From Streptomyces finlayi (GTDB taxonomy: Bacteria > Actinomycetota > Actinomycetes > Streptomycetales > Streptomycetaceae), in NCBI RefSeq assembly GCF_014216315.1, contig NZ_CP045702.1, positions 1,426,001 to 1,490,000 on the forward strand: a stretch of DNA of 64,000 nt. The letters are read 5' to 3'. Every line of letters begins with the position of its first letter. The first letter of the stretch is position 1. Shown one piece after another: positions 1-7,947 of the stretch. Under the pieces are notes generated by a model, which saw nothing but the letters and a program-made list of their open reading frames with translations, was not told where the DNA came from and did not search any database. The position numbers and the translations under genes were made by a program.

Positions 1-1
1 G

Positions 2-751
2 GCCTCGCCGGCGGTGAACGCCTCGCTCACGGGGACCGAGCGGGCGGGTTGGCCCTACGGCGGACCGGAGCTGGCGGCCGAGGCCCTCCGGACCCGGCAT
101 CCGGGGCTCGAAGTGGCGGCCGACGACGTTCTCGGCAGGCCGGCCGAAGTCCTCTGCGCGGCGGCGAAGGACCAGGAACTCCTCGTGCTCGGCTCACGAG
201 GCCTGGGCCGACTGGCGGGTTTCCTCCTCGGCTCCGTCTCGCTGTCGGTCATCGCCCGCAGCACCGCACCGGTCGTCCTGGTGCGGGCGGAGGACACCTC
301 GTCCGCCCGGGAGTGGCGGACGTCAGGCGACGTCGTCGTCGGTGTGGACACCTCCCAGCCGTGCGACGCCGTGCTGGAGTTCGCCTTCGCCCACGCCGAA
401 CGGCACGGGCTCGCACTGCGGGCGCTGCACAGCTGGCAGCTGCCACCCGTGTACGCCGCAGACCCGACAGGCGCGATGCTGACGGTCCGGACCGAACTGG
501 ACAGGCTGACGAACGAGTGGCTGACGGAGGCTCTCGCGCCCTGGCGCGAGAAGTTCCCCGCGGTCGCCGTCACCGAGCGGTGCCGGCTGGGCCACCCCGC
601 GCACGACCTCGTGGAGGCATCGCACGATGCCGGTCTCCTCGTCGTGGGCCGCAGAGAGCGTCGAGCGGGCGCAGGCATGCACATCGGCCCTGTCACACAC
701 GCGGTACTGCACCACTCCAAGAACGCGGTCGCCGTGGTACCTCACGCCTGA
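2..751 (+). CDS. Universal stress protein with two Usp domains (5' end outside window)
   Basis: Cytoplasmic nucleotide-binding stress protein of the UspA superfamily. The reading frame is open to the window edge, so the true start and the N-terminal part of the first Usp domain are missing. The first domain ends with the family's ATP-loop pattern, GSRGLGRLAGFLLGS followed by APVVLVR. The second domain is complete, beginning VVVGVDTSQPCDAVLEF and ending in a weaker loop (GRRERRAGAGMHIG...NAVAVVP). Tandem Usp proteins of about 290 residues are abundant in Streptomyces, and roughly 40-50 residues appear lost here. No operon partner is visible; the next gene starts about 140 bp downstream. Confidence 0.85.
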   Translation, partial: ASPAVNASLTGTERAGWPYGGPELAAEALRTRHPGLEVAADDVLGRPAEVLCAAAKDQELLVLGSRGLGRLAGFLLGSVSLSVIARSTAPVVLVRAEDTSSAREWRTSGDVVVGVDTSQPCDAVLEFAFAHAERHGLALRALHSWQLPPVYAADPTGAMLTVRTELDRLTNEWLTEALAPWREKFPAVAVTERCRLGHPAHDLVEASHDAGLLVVGRRERRAGAGMHIGPVTHAVLHHSKNAVAVVPHA

Positions 752-889
752 CCAGACGACCAGGCTCCCGCGCGCAACCGGTAAGGCCGACGCCAGGACG
801 AATGCCGTACGGGGCGGACACCCCGCCCCCTCCCTCCGCCGGGGCAGCCGCCTCCGGCCCACGAAAGGCAGGCTGCCCATGCCGCATTC

Positions 890-1258
890 GTGATGTCGGC
901 CAGTCCGCGGTCCGTGCCCCTCCTGCGTCGGCCGGCACAGACGCCGGCCCGCAGTCGGCAACTGTCCGAGACGACCGAGGAGGCACTCACCGTGATCGTC
1001 ACGGAACTGGCGACCAACGCGGTGCTGCACAGCGGAAGCCCTGACCTCTCGGTGATGTTCGAGGCCGACGACGCGTCGCTGACCGTCACGGTACGTGATG
1101 GCGGGCACTGGCGGGCCCGGCCGGCTCCGCGCTGCGAGGGGGCGGACATGGACGCGGCGTTCGGCCGCGGCCTCTCACTGGTCGACGCGTACTCCGTGGA
1201 CACGTCGGTGCGCCGCTCCGCCGAGGGCACCGTGGTCCGCGCCGTCGTCGCCCTGTGA
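890..1258 (+). CDS. RsbW/SpoIIAB-like ATP-binding protein
   Basis: Small GHKL-fold ATPase of the anti-sigma-factor or serine-kinase-like type (HATPase_c_2), about 122 aa. The N box is ELATNAVLHS (about residues 42-51), the G1-like motif is VRDGG, and the G2-like box is GRGLSLVDAYSVD near the C-terminus, so all three ATP-binding motifs are present in order. The region before the N box is shorter than usual, so the true start may differ. GTG at 890 and ATG at 893 are both possible and neither has a strong ribosome binding site. Streptomyces has dozens of such orphan ATPases. Its target cannot be read from the sequence, and neither neighbour is an obvious sigma or anti-anti-sigma gene. Confidence 0.75.
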   Translation: MMSASPRSVPLLRRPAQTPARSRQLSETTEEALTVIVTELATNAVLHSGSPDLSVMFEADDASLTVTVRDGGHWRARPAPRCEGADMDAAFGRGLSLVDAYSVDTSVRRSAEGTVVRAVVAL

Positions 1259-1454
1259 ACCGGGCTGGGCGGCGTGTCGGTTTCCGGCCCGGCGCCCGGT
1301 CGGTGCGAAGGCGGGTGCCACCATCGGGGGATGGACATGTCCGCTGTCGGCCTCTCCGCTCGCCTGCGCGGCGGTCCGGTGCGAGTGGCGTGACCGAGCA
1401 CCACACAGTTCACCGGCCCCCGCCCGGGACAGCACGAGGAGTGGATCGCCCGCC

Positions 1455-1982
1455 ATGACCGCCAAGCGCACGCCGTTCGACGAGCTCGACCGGAAGATCG
1501 TCGCGATGCTGATCGAGAACGCCCGGGCGAGTTTCGCCGAGATCGGTACGGTCGTCGGCCTGTCGGCCACCGCCGTCAAACGCCGGGTGGACCGGCTGCG
1601 CAAGGACGGTGTGATCACGGGGTTCAGGGCGTCCGTCCGCCCCGCCGCGCTCGGCTGGCGTACGGAGGCGTACATCGAGGTGTACTGCGACAGCGCGGCA
1701 CCGCCCAGGCGTCTCGCCGAGGTGGCCCGCAAGTACCCGGAGATCGCGGCGGCCATGACGGTGACCGGGGCGGCCGACGCGCTGCTGCACGTCAGAGCCA
1801 CCGACGTCGGTCATTTCGAGGAGGTGCTGGAGCGCATCCGCAACGAACCCTTCGTCCGCAAGACGATCAGTTACATGGTGCTGTCCCACCTGTTGCCGGA
1901 GAGTCCTGAGGCGGGGGCCAGCGAGTCCGCGCCGGGCGCCTACGCCGACGGCCTTCCGGGTGACGCAGCGATCATGCTTTGA
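1455..1982 (+). CDS. Lrp/AsnC family transcriptional regulator
   Basis: About 175 aa DNA-binding regulator. The N-terminus has the AsnC-type winged helix (FDELDRKIVAMLIENARASF, then LSATAVKRRVDRLRKDGVITGF), followed by a RAM/ligand-binding domain containing VTGAADALLHV. ATG 1455 places the helix-turn-helix at the normal position near residue 10. A purine-rich GAGGA lies 15-20 nt upstream. The gene is 120 bp upstream of, and codirectional with, a dimethylarginine hydrolase-ornithine aminotransferase pair. Family knowledge (Lrp regulators of amino-acid catabolism) plus this position suggest it controls that pair in response to arginine, ornithine or a related amino acid. That link is inference. 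Confidence 0.9.
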   Translation: MTAKRTPFDELDRKIVAMLIENARASFAEIGTVVGLSATAVKRRVDRLRKDGVITGFRASVRPAALGWRTEAYIEVYCDSAAPPRRLAEVARKYPEIAAAMTVTGAADALLHVRATDVGHFEEVLERIRNEPFVRKTISYMVLSHLLPESPEAGASESAPGAYADGLPGDAAIML

Positions 1983-2104
1983 CGGGACGATGCACGCAGT
2001 ATTCCTGCGTATGCACGCAGTTCTTCGCTCTTGTCGCGCGTGCCAGAGGCTTTCTACGGTGGAAGCACCCCCGATCGTCACCGCAGGAAGCGGAGGGACC
2101 CTCT

Positions 2105-2950
2105 GTGCGCGCAGGACCTGCTCCGCACATCCGTAGCCGTCCCCGGCGCTACGTCATGTGCGAACCTCGCTACTTCGATGTGCGCTACACCATCAACCCG
2201 TGGATGAGCACCGACGATCCGGTCGATCTCACGCTCGCCCGTGACCAGTGGTCGACTCTCGTTCACACGTACCGCGAGCACGGCCACACGGTGGAGACGG
2301 TGGCTCCGGTGGAGGGCCTGCCCGACATGGTGTTCGCGGCGAACGCCGCGGTGGTCGTGGACGGCCGGGTCTTCGGCTCCTCCTTCCACGCGCCCGAGCG
2401 GCGGCCGGAGTCGTCGGTGTACCAGACCTGGTTCAAGGCGGCCGGATTCGACGTCCACCAGCCCGGTTCGGTCTGCGAGGGCGAGGGAGACCTGGTGCCG
2501 GCCGGCCGCTTCGTGCTGGCGGGGACCGGATTCCGTACGCACAGGGCCGCCCACCGCGAGGTGCAGGACTTCTTCGGCAGGCCGGTGATCAGCCTGGATC
2601 TGGTTGATTCCCGCTTCTACCACCTGGACACCGCACTGTTCTTCCTCGGCGGGGAGGGGGACGCGTCGCAGGACGGGGACATCGCCTACTACCCGGGGGC
2701 GTTCTCCCCCGGCAGCATCGAGGTCCTGCGGCGGCTCTACCCGCGCGCGGTGATCGCCACCGAGGAGGACGCCCTCGCGTTCGGCCTCAACTCGGTATCC
2801 GACGGCCGCCACGTCTTCGTCGCTCCGCAGGCGGGCGGCCTCGTCGCTCAGCTCGCCCACCGTGGATACGTCCCCGTCCCCGTCGACCTTTCGGAGTTCC
2901 GCAAGGCCGGCGGAGGAATCAAGTGCTGCACCCAGGAGATCCGATCATGA
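2105..2950 (+). CDS. ddaH: Dimethylarginine dimethylaminohydrolase-type guanidino hydrolase
   Basis: About 281 aa member of the guanidino-group-modifying (pentein) superfamily. The DDAH reaction converts methylated arginine to citrulline and methylamine. The conserved opening PRYFDVRYTINPWM, the acidic EGEGDLVP segment, the catalytic His in FYHLDTALF (residue 173) and the catalytic Cys near the C-terminus are all visible. Here the Cys motif is GGGIKCCTQEI with two adjacent cysteines (274, 275); one is expected. GTG 2105 is chosen because GGAAGCGGAGGG sits just upstream and the homologous region follows within about 15 residues. The stop overlaps the start of the aminotransferase gene (ATGA), which implies translational coupling. 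Arginine deiminase activity is an alternative. Confidence 0.82.
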   Translation: MRAGPAPHIRSRPRRYVMCEPRYFDVRYTINPWMSTDDPVDLTLARDQWSTLVHTYREHGHTVETVAPVEGLPDMVFAANAAVVVDGRVFGSSFHAPERRPESSVYQTWFKAAGFDVHQPGSVCEGEGDLVPAGRFVLAGTGFRTHRAAHREVQDFFGRPVISLDLVDSRFYHLDTALFFLGGEGDASQDGDIAYYPGAFSPGSIEVLRRLYPRAVIATEEDALAFGLNSVSDGRHVFVAPQAGGLVAQLAHRGYVPVPVDLSEFRKAGGGIKCCTQEIRS

Positions 2951-4206
2951 CCGGTCCCACCACCCCTGCCCCCTCGTCCTGGCCCGCGTCCGGGTCCGCT
3001 TCCGAGACCCGTTCGTCGGCGCGGCTGATCCTCGCCGAGGCCCCGGTGCTCGCGCACAACTACCACCCGTTGCCCGTGGTCGTCGCCCGCGCGGAGGGCA
3101 CCTGGGTCCAGGACGTCGAGGGCCGCCGGTACCTCGACATGCTGGCCGGCTACTCGGCACTCAACTTCGGGCACCGCCACCCCGCACTCATCGAGGCGGC
3201 GCACCGCCAGCTCGACCGGCTCACGCTCACCTCGCGCGCCTTCCACAACGACCAGCTGGTCGGCTTCGCCGAGCGCCTGGCCGCGCTGACCGGCCTCGAC
3301 ATGGTGCTGCCGATGAACACCGGCGCCGAGGCCGTGGAGAGCGCGGTCAAGGTGGCCCGCAAGTGGGCGTACGAGGTCAAGGGCGTCGCACCGGACCGGG
3401 CCACGATCATCGTCGCCGACGGCAACTTCCACGGCCGCACGACGACCATCGTGAGCTTCTCGACGGACGAAACGGCACGCGCCGGTTTCGGGCCCTTCAC
3501 ACCGGGCTTCCGTGTCGTCCCGTACAACGACCTCGCCGCGCTGGAGGCAGCCGTGGACGAGACGACGGCGGCCGTGCTGATCGAGCCCATCCAGGGCGAG
3601 GCGGGCGTTCTCATCCCCGACGAGGGCTACCTGGCCGGTGTCCGCGAACTGACCCGGCGCACGGGGTGCCTCTTCATCGCCGACGAGATCCAGTCCGGTC
3701 TGGGGCGTACGGGGCGGACGCTGGCCGTCGACCACGAGTCGGTGGTGCCGGACATCCTGCTCCTGGGCAAGGCCCTGGGCGGCGGCATCGTTCCGGTCTC
3801 CGCGGTGGTCGCCCGCCGTGAGGTGCTCTCCGTGCTGCGGCCCGGCGAGCACGGCTCCACGTTCGGCGGCAACCCGCTGTCGGCGGCGGTCGGTTCGGCG
3901 GTGGTCGACCTACTGGCCACCGGCGAGTTCCAGCGGCGGGCCGCCGAGCTCGGCGACGTAATGGACCGAGTCCTGGCCGCGCTCACCGGCGCGGGGGTCA
4001 CCTCCTACCGGGTCCGTGGGCTCTGGGCGGGTGTGGACATCGATCCCGCGCTCGGTACGGGGCGCCAGATCAGCGAACGGCTCCTCGCCGAAGGCGTACT
4101 GGTCAAGGACACGCATGGCTCCACGATCCGGCTGGCGCCGCCGCTGACCATCACGGAGGAGGAACTGCGGTCCGCACTCGGGGCCCTGAAGAAGGTCCTG
4201 GGGTAG
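2947..4206 (+). CDS. rocD: Ornithine aminotransferase (class III PLP)
   Basis: About 419 aa PLP-dependent ornithine delta-aminotransferase. It transfers the delta-amino group of ornithine to 2-oxoglutarate, giving glutamate semialdehyde on the route from arginine to proline or glutamate. Class III motifs are in order: YLDMLAGYSALNFGH, the PLP phosphate loop MNTGAEAVESAVK, IIVADGNFHGRT, the LFIADEIQSGLGRTG Asp motif, the Schiff-base lysine in LLLGKALGGG (Lys275) and the GSTFGGNPLSAA loop. ATG 2947 overlaps the upstream ddaH stop by 4 nt, so the two genes are almost certainly one transcript. The pair suggests catabolism of arginine-type compounds under the upstream Lrp-type regulator. Confidence 0.92.
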   Translation: MTGPTTPAPSSWPASGSASETRSSARLILAEAPVLAHNYHPLPVVVARAEGTWVQDVEGRRYLDMLAGYSALNFGHRHPALIEAAHRQLDRLTLTSRAFHNDQLVGFAERLAALTGLDMVLPMNTGAEAVESAVKVARKWAYEVKGVAPDRATIIVADGNFHGRTTTIVSFSTDETARAGFGPFTPGFRVVPYNDLAALEAAVDETTAAVLIEPIQGEAGVLIPDEGYLAGVRELTRRTGCLFIADEIQSGLGRTGRTLAVDHESVVPDILLLGKALGGGIVPVSAVVARREVLSVLRPGEHGSTFGGNPLSAAVGSAVVDLLATGEFQRRAAELGDVMDRVLAALTGAGVTSYRVRGLWAGVDIDPALGTGRQISERLLAEGVLVKDTHGSTIRLAPPLTITEEELRSALGALKKVLG

Positions 4207-4209
4207 CCG

Positions 4210-4235
4210 CGGCCACCGCGGAGCCGGGGTGGCCG
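4210..4235. terminator. Possible bidirectional terminator between convergent genes
   Basis: CGGCCACC at 4210-4217 pairs with GGTGGCCG at 4228-4235 around a 10-nt loop, starting 4 nt after the rocD stop and before the convergent beta-propeller gene. There is no T-tract, as is common in Streptomyces. Confidence 0.45.
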
Positions 4236-4289
4236 GCCGTGGTGTGGAGCCAGGCTGCTCAAGACCGCACGACACGTACTGGGTGGTTG

Positions 4290-5594
4290 TCAGCCTGCGG
4301 TGGGGCCGGCCCAGGCCACGGGGACGTGACCGAGGCGGACCCGCTGCGGGTGGTCGCCGACAGGGATCGAGGTGACCTTCCGGCCGGTGGCGAAGTCGAT
4401 CGCCGTCACCTGGTCGGTGCCGCTCTCGGACACCACGCAGTGCTTGCCGTCTCCGCTGACGGTGGCCCAGTACGGCTTGGAGGCGGTGACGAGCGGGCCT
4501 TCCTGGAGCGTCTCGCGGTTCACGACGGTGACGTAGTCGTCCATGGTCCCGGCGATGCAGAGCTTGTCGCCCTGGGGGCTCATGGACATGCCGTGGTGGC
4601 GGGAGTCGTTGACGTAGGTGGTGCGTTCGTCGCTGGTGTCCGGGTTCTTCGGCAGCGTCTTCACACGGGTGATCTTGTCGTTGTGCACGTCGTACTCGAC
4701 GAAGCCGTTGAAGAAGGAGACCTGGAAGTACATCTTCGACTCGTCGGGCGTGAAGGCGACGGGGCGCAGCGCGTCGGACAGGTCCTTGCGGCCGAAGGCG
4801 TCGAGCCGCTCGCGCATGTCGATGATCTTCTTGACCTCGAAGGTCCTCGCGTCGGCGACGGTGATGCGGCGGTCGCCCTTGGTGAAGTCCTGCCAGGGCG
4901 CGTCCATGTCGGTGTTCACCTCGCCGATGGCCATGTTCCAGAGGTACCTGCCGCCGTCGGTGTACACGTTCTCGTGCGGCTTGTCGCCCGTCTTGAAGCT
5001 GCCCGCCTCCTTGCCCGTCGCCATGTCGAGGACGTGCACGGTGCTGGAGATGGAGGAGGAGACGGCGACCTGGGTGCCGTCGGGCGAGACCGCCATGTGG
5101 TCGGAGCGGTAACCGGACACCGGGAAGCGCCAGTTGATCCTGCCGCTCTCCACGTCGATGGAGACCACGTCGGCGAAACTCGGCCGGGAGGCGACGACGG
5201 ACCTGCCGTCCTTCGTGGTGTACATGTCGTCGACGTACTGGTCGTGACCCTCGCCCGGCCCCGTCCGGATACCGAGGAAGAAGGCGAGCTTGACGGGGTT
5301 GAGGTAGATCTCCCGCAGGCGCTCCTTCTTGTCGGGGATCATGTCGATCCGGCCGATCTTGCCGTAGTCGCCACGGGAGTTGATGACGTCGGCGGTGCCC
5401 TCCCAGTTGTTGCCGACGAAGAGCACCTCCTTGAGCTCCTCCGAAGCGGCTTCCCGTGCCTGCTTCGGGGTCTCGCTCGCGCCGGCCGGGCCGGGGGTGG
5501 AGGGCAGCACGCCTGCGGTCAGTCCCGCGGTGACGAGGGCGACCGCGCCGAAGGTGCGCAGGCGGTGTGCACGACGGGTGGGGGAACACGTCAC
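4290..5594 (-). CDS. Secreted YncE/YVTN-type beta-propeller protein
   Basis: About 434 aa predicted exported protein. The N-terminus is a classical signal peptide: a charged RRAHRLR segment, then GAVALVTAGLTAGVLP, with likely cleavage after PAGA or GASE. The mature part has propeller-like blades such as MAVSPDGTQVAVSSSISSTVHVLDMATG, MSMSPQGDKLCIAGTMDDYV and VSGDGKHCVVSESGTDQVTAIDFATG, typical of YncE/40-residue YVTN proteins. GTG 5594 is preferred because GGAG lies about 7 nt upstream; a TTG six codons earlier has no ribosome binding site. No catalytic residues were recognised. It probably acts as an extracellular binding or scaffold protein. It stands alone, convergent with rocD. Confidence 0.75.
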   Translation of the reverse strand: MTCSPTRRAHRLRTFGAVALVTAGLTAGVLPSTPGPAGASETPKQAREAASEELKEVLFVGNNWEGTADVINSRGDYGKIGRIDMIPDKKERLREIYLNPVKLAFFLGIRTGPGEGHDQYVDDMYTTKDGRSVVASRPSFADVVSIDVESGRINWRFPVSGYRSDHMAVSPDGTQVAVSSSISSTVHVLDMATGKEAGSFKTGDKPHENVYTDGGRYLWNMAIGEVNTDMDAPWQDFTKGDRRITVADARTFEVKKIIDMRERLDAFGRKDLSDALRPVAFTPDESKMYFQVSFFNGFVEYDVHNDKITRVKTLPKNPDTSDERTTYVNDSRHHGMSMSPQGDKLCIAGTMDDYVTVVNRETLQEGPLVTASKPYWATVSGDGKHCVVSESGTDQVTAIDFATGRKVTSIPVGDHPQRVRLGHVPVAWAGPTAG

Positions 5595-6264
5595 GGTGAA
5601 CTCCAGAGGCAAGGGGGTGGGCGGCGCGCCGTCAGGCAGGCCCGCAACTGTTACTGGAGGTAACGTAGCCAGGAGAGGGGAACTTGAACAGAGCCCGATC
5701 GAGATTCCTCGGCGTGCGGCCGTCGAGCCTCGGCTGCTTCTCGCTGCCCCCTCGCGGCTTCCCGGTCATGCGGCACCTTCCCAAGGACCGGTGGCGCCGG
5801 CATCTTCGGGCCGCTGCGGAACGCACCGGCCCGCGTGGCATTTGACCTGCGCGATCCAGCAAGCCGGCGGCCGATTGGAACGAGTGTCATGTGAGCATCA
5901 CGAACGCCGTCTCAGCGTCAGGACACAGCCCGCAGCACCCGCACCGCACATCACCCGTACGCTCCGAACAGCAGGTCAGGCACCCTTTGTCAGCGGCTTG
6001 GGGATGGCCACGCACTCCACGTGCGACGTCATGGGAAGGACGGGCACCCGGAGCCGGACCCACGAACACGCAGGTAGTCAGCGTTTCCGCGGGCCTTTCC
6101 CTTTCGGTTGAGAGACCCTGAGCGTCGAACGAGCGTCATGACGGCTGGTTTCCGGGCCTGGCCGTCCGAGGCACGACAGACCGGCAATGGCACCTACCCG
6201 GCGGGGTCTGGCCCTCGCGTACCCGAATGGGGGCTCGCGCGCCAGCGAGAAATGAGGAGTGACG
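5595..6264. other. Gene-poor stretch with a short inverted repeat and a trmA scrap
   Basis: About 670 bp without a convincing gene. It holds an inverted repeat GTTAC-N5-GTAAC at 5650-5664, just upstream of the beta-propeller gene and possibly part of its promoter or an operator, and a fragment of an RNA methyltransferase gene near 5976-6035 listed separately. Open frames here lack ribosome binding sites and recognisable domains. Confidence 0.5.
5976..6035 (-). pseudogene. 3' fragment of a TrmA/RlmD-type RNA methyltransferase gene
   Basis: The minus strand reads PMTSHVECVAIPKPLTKGA then stop, nearly identical to the last residues of the intact methyltransferase at 57757-59145 (PMTSHVECVAILEPAAKGL). 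Nucleotide similarity continues a few bases past the stop codon (GCAGGTCAG). Upstream of this segment no further methyltransferase coding is visible, so only the tail of a second copy remains. Whether it came from duplication and decay or from recombination cannot be decided from the window. Confidence 0.65.
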
Positions 6265-6456
6265 ATGACCGTGCACGGGTCCGACGAGAAAGGTGAGGCG
6301 ACCACTCGTGCTCCCGGGAATACGGGAGGCCGGGACGGGTCGATGACCTTGGCGAAGACGCTGGCGGCGGCGGAGGCCGCAGCGCCCGTGGAGTCGCTCG
6401 ACGTGGTCGCGCGCATGCTCCAGGAGTACCTGGGGCAGCGTCGGTGTCGTTCCTGA
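6265..6456 (+). CDS. N-terminal part of a SpoIIE-type phosphatase, apparently split by a frameshift
   Basis: A 63-aa frame with an excellent start: ATG 6265, with GAGGAG 6 nt upstream. It ends DVVARMLQEYLG then runs out of frame. The next frame (+) continues naturally with VSFLITDFTGGSVVRLG, so the first product looks like the true N-terminus of the phosphatase at 6444-7589. The frames would join if the GGGG run near 6432-6435 had one more G. Either the gene carries a one-base loss, the assembly has a homopolymer error, or the two products are made separately from overlapping frames. Confidence 0.6.
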   Translation: MTVHGSDEKGEATTRAPGNTGGRDGSMTLAKTLAAAEAAAPVESLDVVARMLQEYLGQRRCRS

Positions 6457-7589
6457 TCACCGACTTCACCGGCGGGTCGGTCGTACGGCTGGGGGTGGCC
6501 GACAGCGTCGACACCGAAGAACCCGCCCGGCGCATCACGCTGCGGGGCACCATGTACGACGACGTGATCCGCACCCAGCGGCCGAGCGTGGAGGGCGAGG
6601 GCGAGGGCGAGGGCGAGGGCTCACTGGTGCGAGTCGTCGCCCCGGTGACCAACCGCGGGGACGCCATCGGGCTCCTCGAACTGTTCCTGCGCGCGGCGCC
6701 GGACGCGGAGGTGATGCGTGAGATCGGCGAGACCGCGCACGCCCTGGCGTACATCGTCATCGCCAATCGGGCCTTCACCGACATGTACCAGTGGGGCCGC
6801 CGGACCATCCCTCTGAGCCTGGCCGCGGAGATCCAGCACCGGTTGCTCCCTTCCTCGCTGACGTGCGAGGCCGCACAGTTCGCGGTGGCCGGAGCGCTGG
6901 AGCCCGCCGAGCACGTCGGTGGTGACACCTTCGACTACGTGATCGACCGGGACACCGTCCAGCTCTCCGTCACCGATGCCATGGGGCACGATGTCGGCGC
7001 CGCGTTGCTGGCCACCCTCCTCGTGGGCGCCTTGCGCCGGGCACGCCGGGCAGGTGCCGACCTCGCCGAACAGGCTCACCAGGCCGACAAGGCCGTGCGT
7101 GCGCACGGCCTCCATGGCTACGTCACCGGCCAGCTCCTGCGCATCAGCCTGGTCGACGGCACGACCGAGTTCGTCAACGCCGGCCACCCCTGGCCGCTGC
7201 TGATGCGGGACGGACAGGTTCAGGAGATCGTGCCAGAGGTCGATCTGCCATTCGGCGTCGATGTCCCTCACACCTACCAGGTCCAGTCGCTTGACCTGCG
7301 GCCGGGTGACCGGCTGGTGATGCTGACCGACGGAATGCTCGGGCGCAACACCGACAGCCTCGATCTGTCCGGCCTGGTCGTGCGCACCCGCGAGCTGCAC
7401 CCCCGCGAGGCCGTCCGCACCCTCGTCGCGACGGTCGCCGGCGCCAACGACGGCCCCCTCCGGGACGACGCGACCGTCATGTGCCTGGACTGGCACGGCA
7501 TCGGCCATTCCCGGCGGCACGCCGACACCGGCGCCGACCTCGCCGACGCCTCCGCGCCGTCACCGATCGACCGGCAGGACCGCTCCTGA
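6444..7589 (+). CDS. PP2C-like SpoIIE-domain serine phosphatase
   Basis: About 381 aa RsbU/SpoIIE-family phosphatase. The N-terminal ~130 residues look like the end of a GAF-type sensor. The PP2C/SpoIIE domain follows with the metal-binding VGGDTFDYV, VTDAMGHDVGAALLATLLVGALRRAR, FVNAGHPWPLL, RLVMLTDGMLGRN and a final DDATVMCLDW. In Streptomyces such proteins dephosphorylate anti-anti-sigma factors or act in stress and developmental signalling. GTG 6444 has no good ribosome binding site, and the real start is probably ATG 6265 in the other frame. The linker contains a pure five-unit Glu-Gly repeat encoded by a perfect hexamer repeat. Confidence 0.85.
   Translation: MSFLITDFTGGSVVRLGVADSVDTEEPARRITLRGTMYDDVIRTQRPSVEGEGEGEGEGSLVRVVAPVTNRGDAIGLLELFLRAAPDAEVMREIGETAHALAYIVIANRAFTDMYQWGRRTIPLSLAAEIQHRLLPSSLTCEAAQFAVAGALEPAEHVGGDTFDYVIDRDTVQLSVTDAMGHDVGAALLATLLVGALRRARRAGADLAEQAHQADKAVRAHGLHGYVTGQLLRISLVDGTTEFVNAGHPWPLLMRDGQVQEIVPEVDLPFGVDVPHTYQVQSLDLRPGDRLVMLTDGMLGRNTDSLDLSGLVVRTRELHPREAVRTLVATVAGANDGPLRDDATVMCLDWHGIGHSRRHADTGADLADASAPSPIDRQDRS
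6591..6620 (+). repeat. Hexanucleotide microsatellite (GAGGGC x5) inside the phosphatase gene
   Basis: Five perfect copies of GAGGGC encode Glu-Gly x5 in the linker before the phosphatase domain. The unit length keeps the frame, so copy-number changes would lengthen or shorten the linker without breaking the gene. Confidence 0.95.
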
Positions 7590-7947
7590 GCGATGACCGA
7601 CCGCACTCGGCGGGACCGAACTCGGCGGGCCGTCCATCAAGCCCCTCCGAGAACTGCCCGGCACGATCCGACGGACCCCCGCAACATCCGCGCGGCCAGG
7701 GGAGAGACTGCGCGCGGCCGTGAACTCGCTTACTCCTTCACCAGCCGCACCAGACCGTTCGCGCGGACGAGCGTCCGGCGCCGGAACGGGCGTCGGACGA
7801 GTGTCCCGCCGGCCACCTCCACGCGATGTACCGACAGTCTTGTCGGTAACATCCGCTAGGATGCCGACACGTAAGTCGTCAAGTTTACGCAAAGCACCGG
7901 TTGCGTGCCGTCGCCTGCCCCCGCCACCCTCATCGCTCGGAGATTCC
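7590..7947. other. Leader and promoter region of the ABC exporter operon
   Basis: About 360 bp without a convincing gene. It contains a 20-bp inverted repeat at 7829-7848, a -10-like TAGGAT at 7857-7862 about 86 nt before the permease start, and no other recognised feature. Confidence 0.6.
7829..7848. promoter_or_regulatory. Probable TetR-type operator upstream of the ABC exporter
   Basis: TACCGACA-GTCT-TGTCGGTA is a perfect inverted repeat with 8-bp arms and a 4-bp centre, the usual form of TetR-family operators. It lies just upstream of a -10-like TAGGAT. The TetR gene at 9851-10462 closes the same operon and is the natural candidate to bind it, giving autoregulated exporter expression. 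Confidence 0.75.

Noticed and set aside
7593..7859. 88-codon frame between the SpoIIE and ABC genes
   Set aside because: Arg/Thr-rich, no ribosome binding site and it covers the promoter and operator of the exporter operon.
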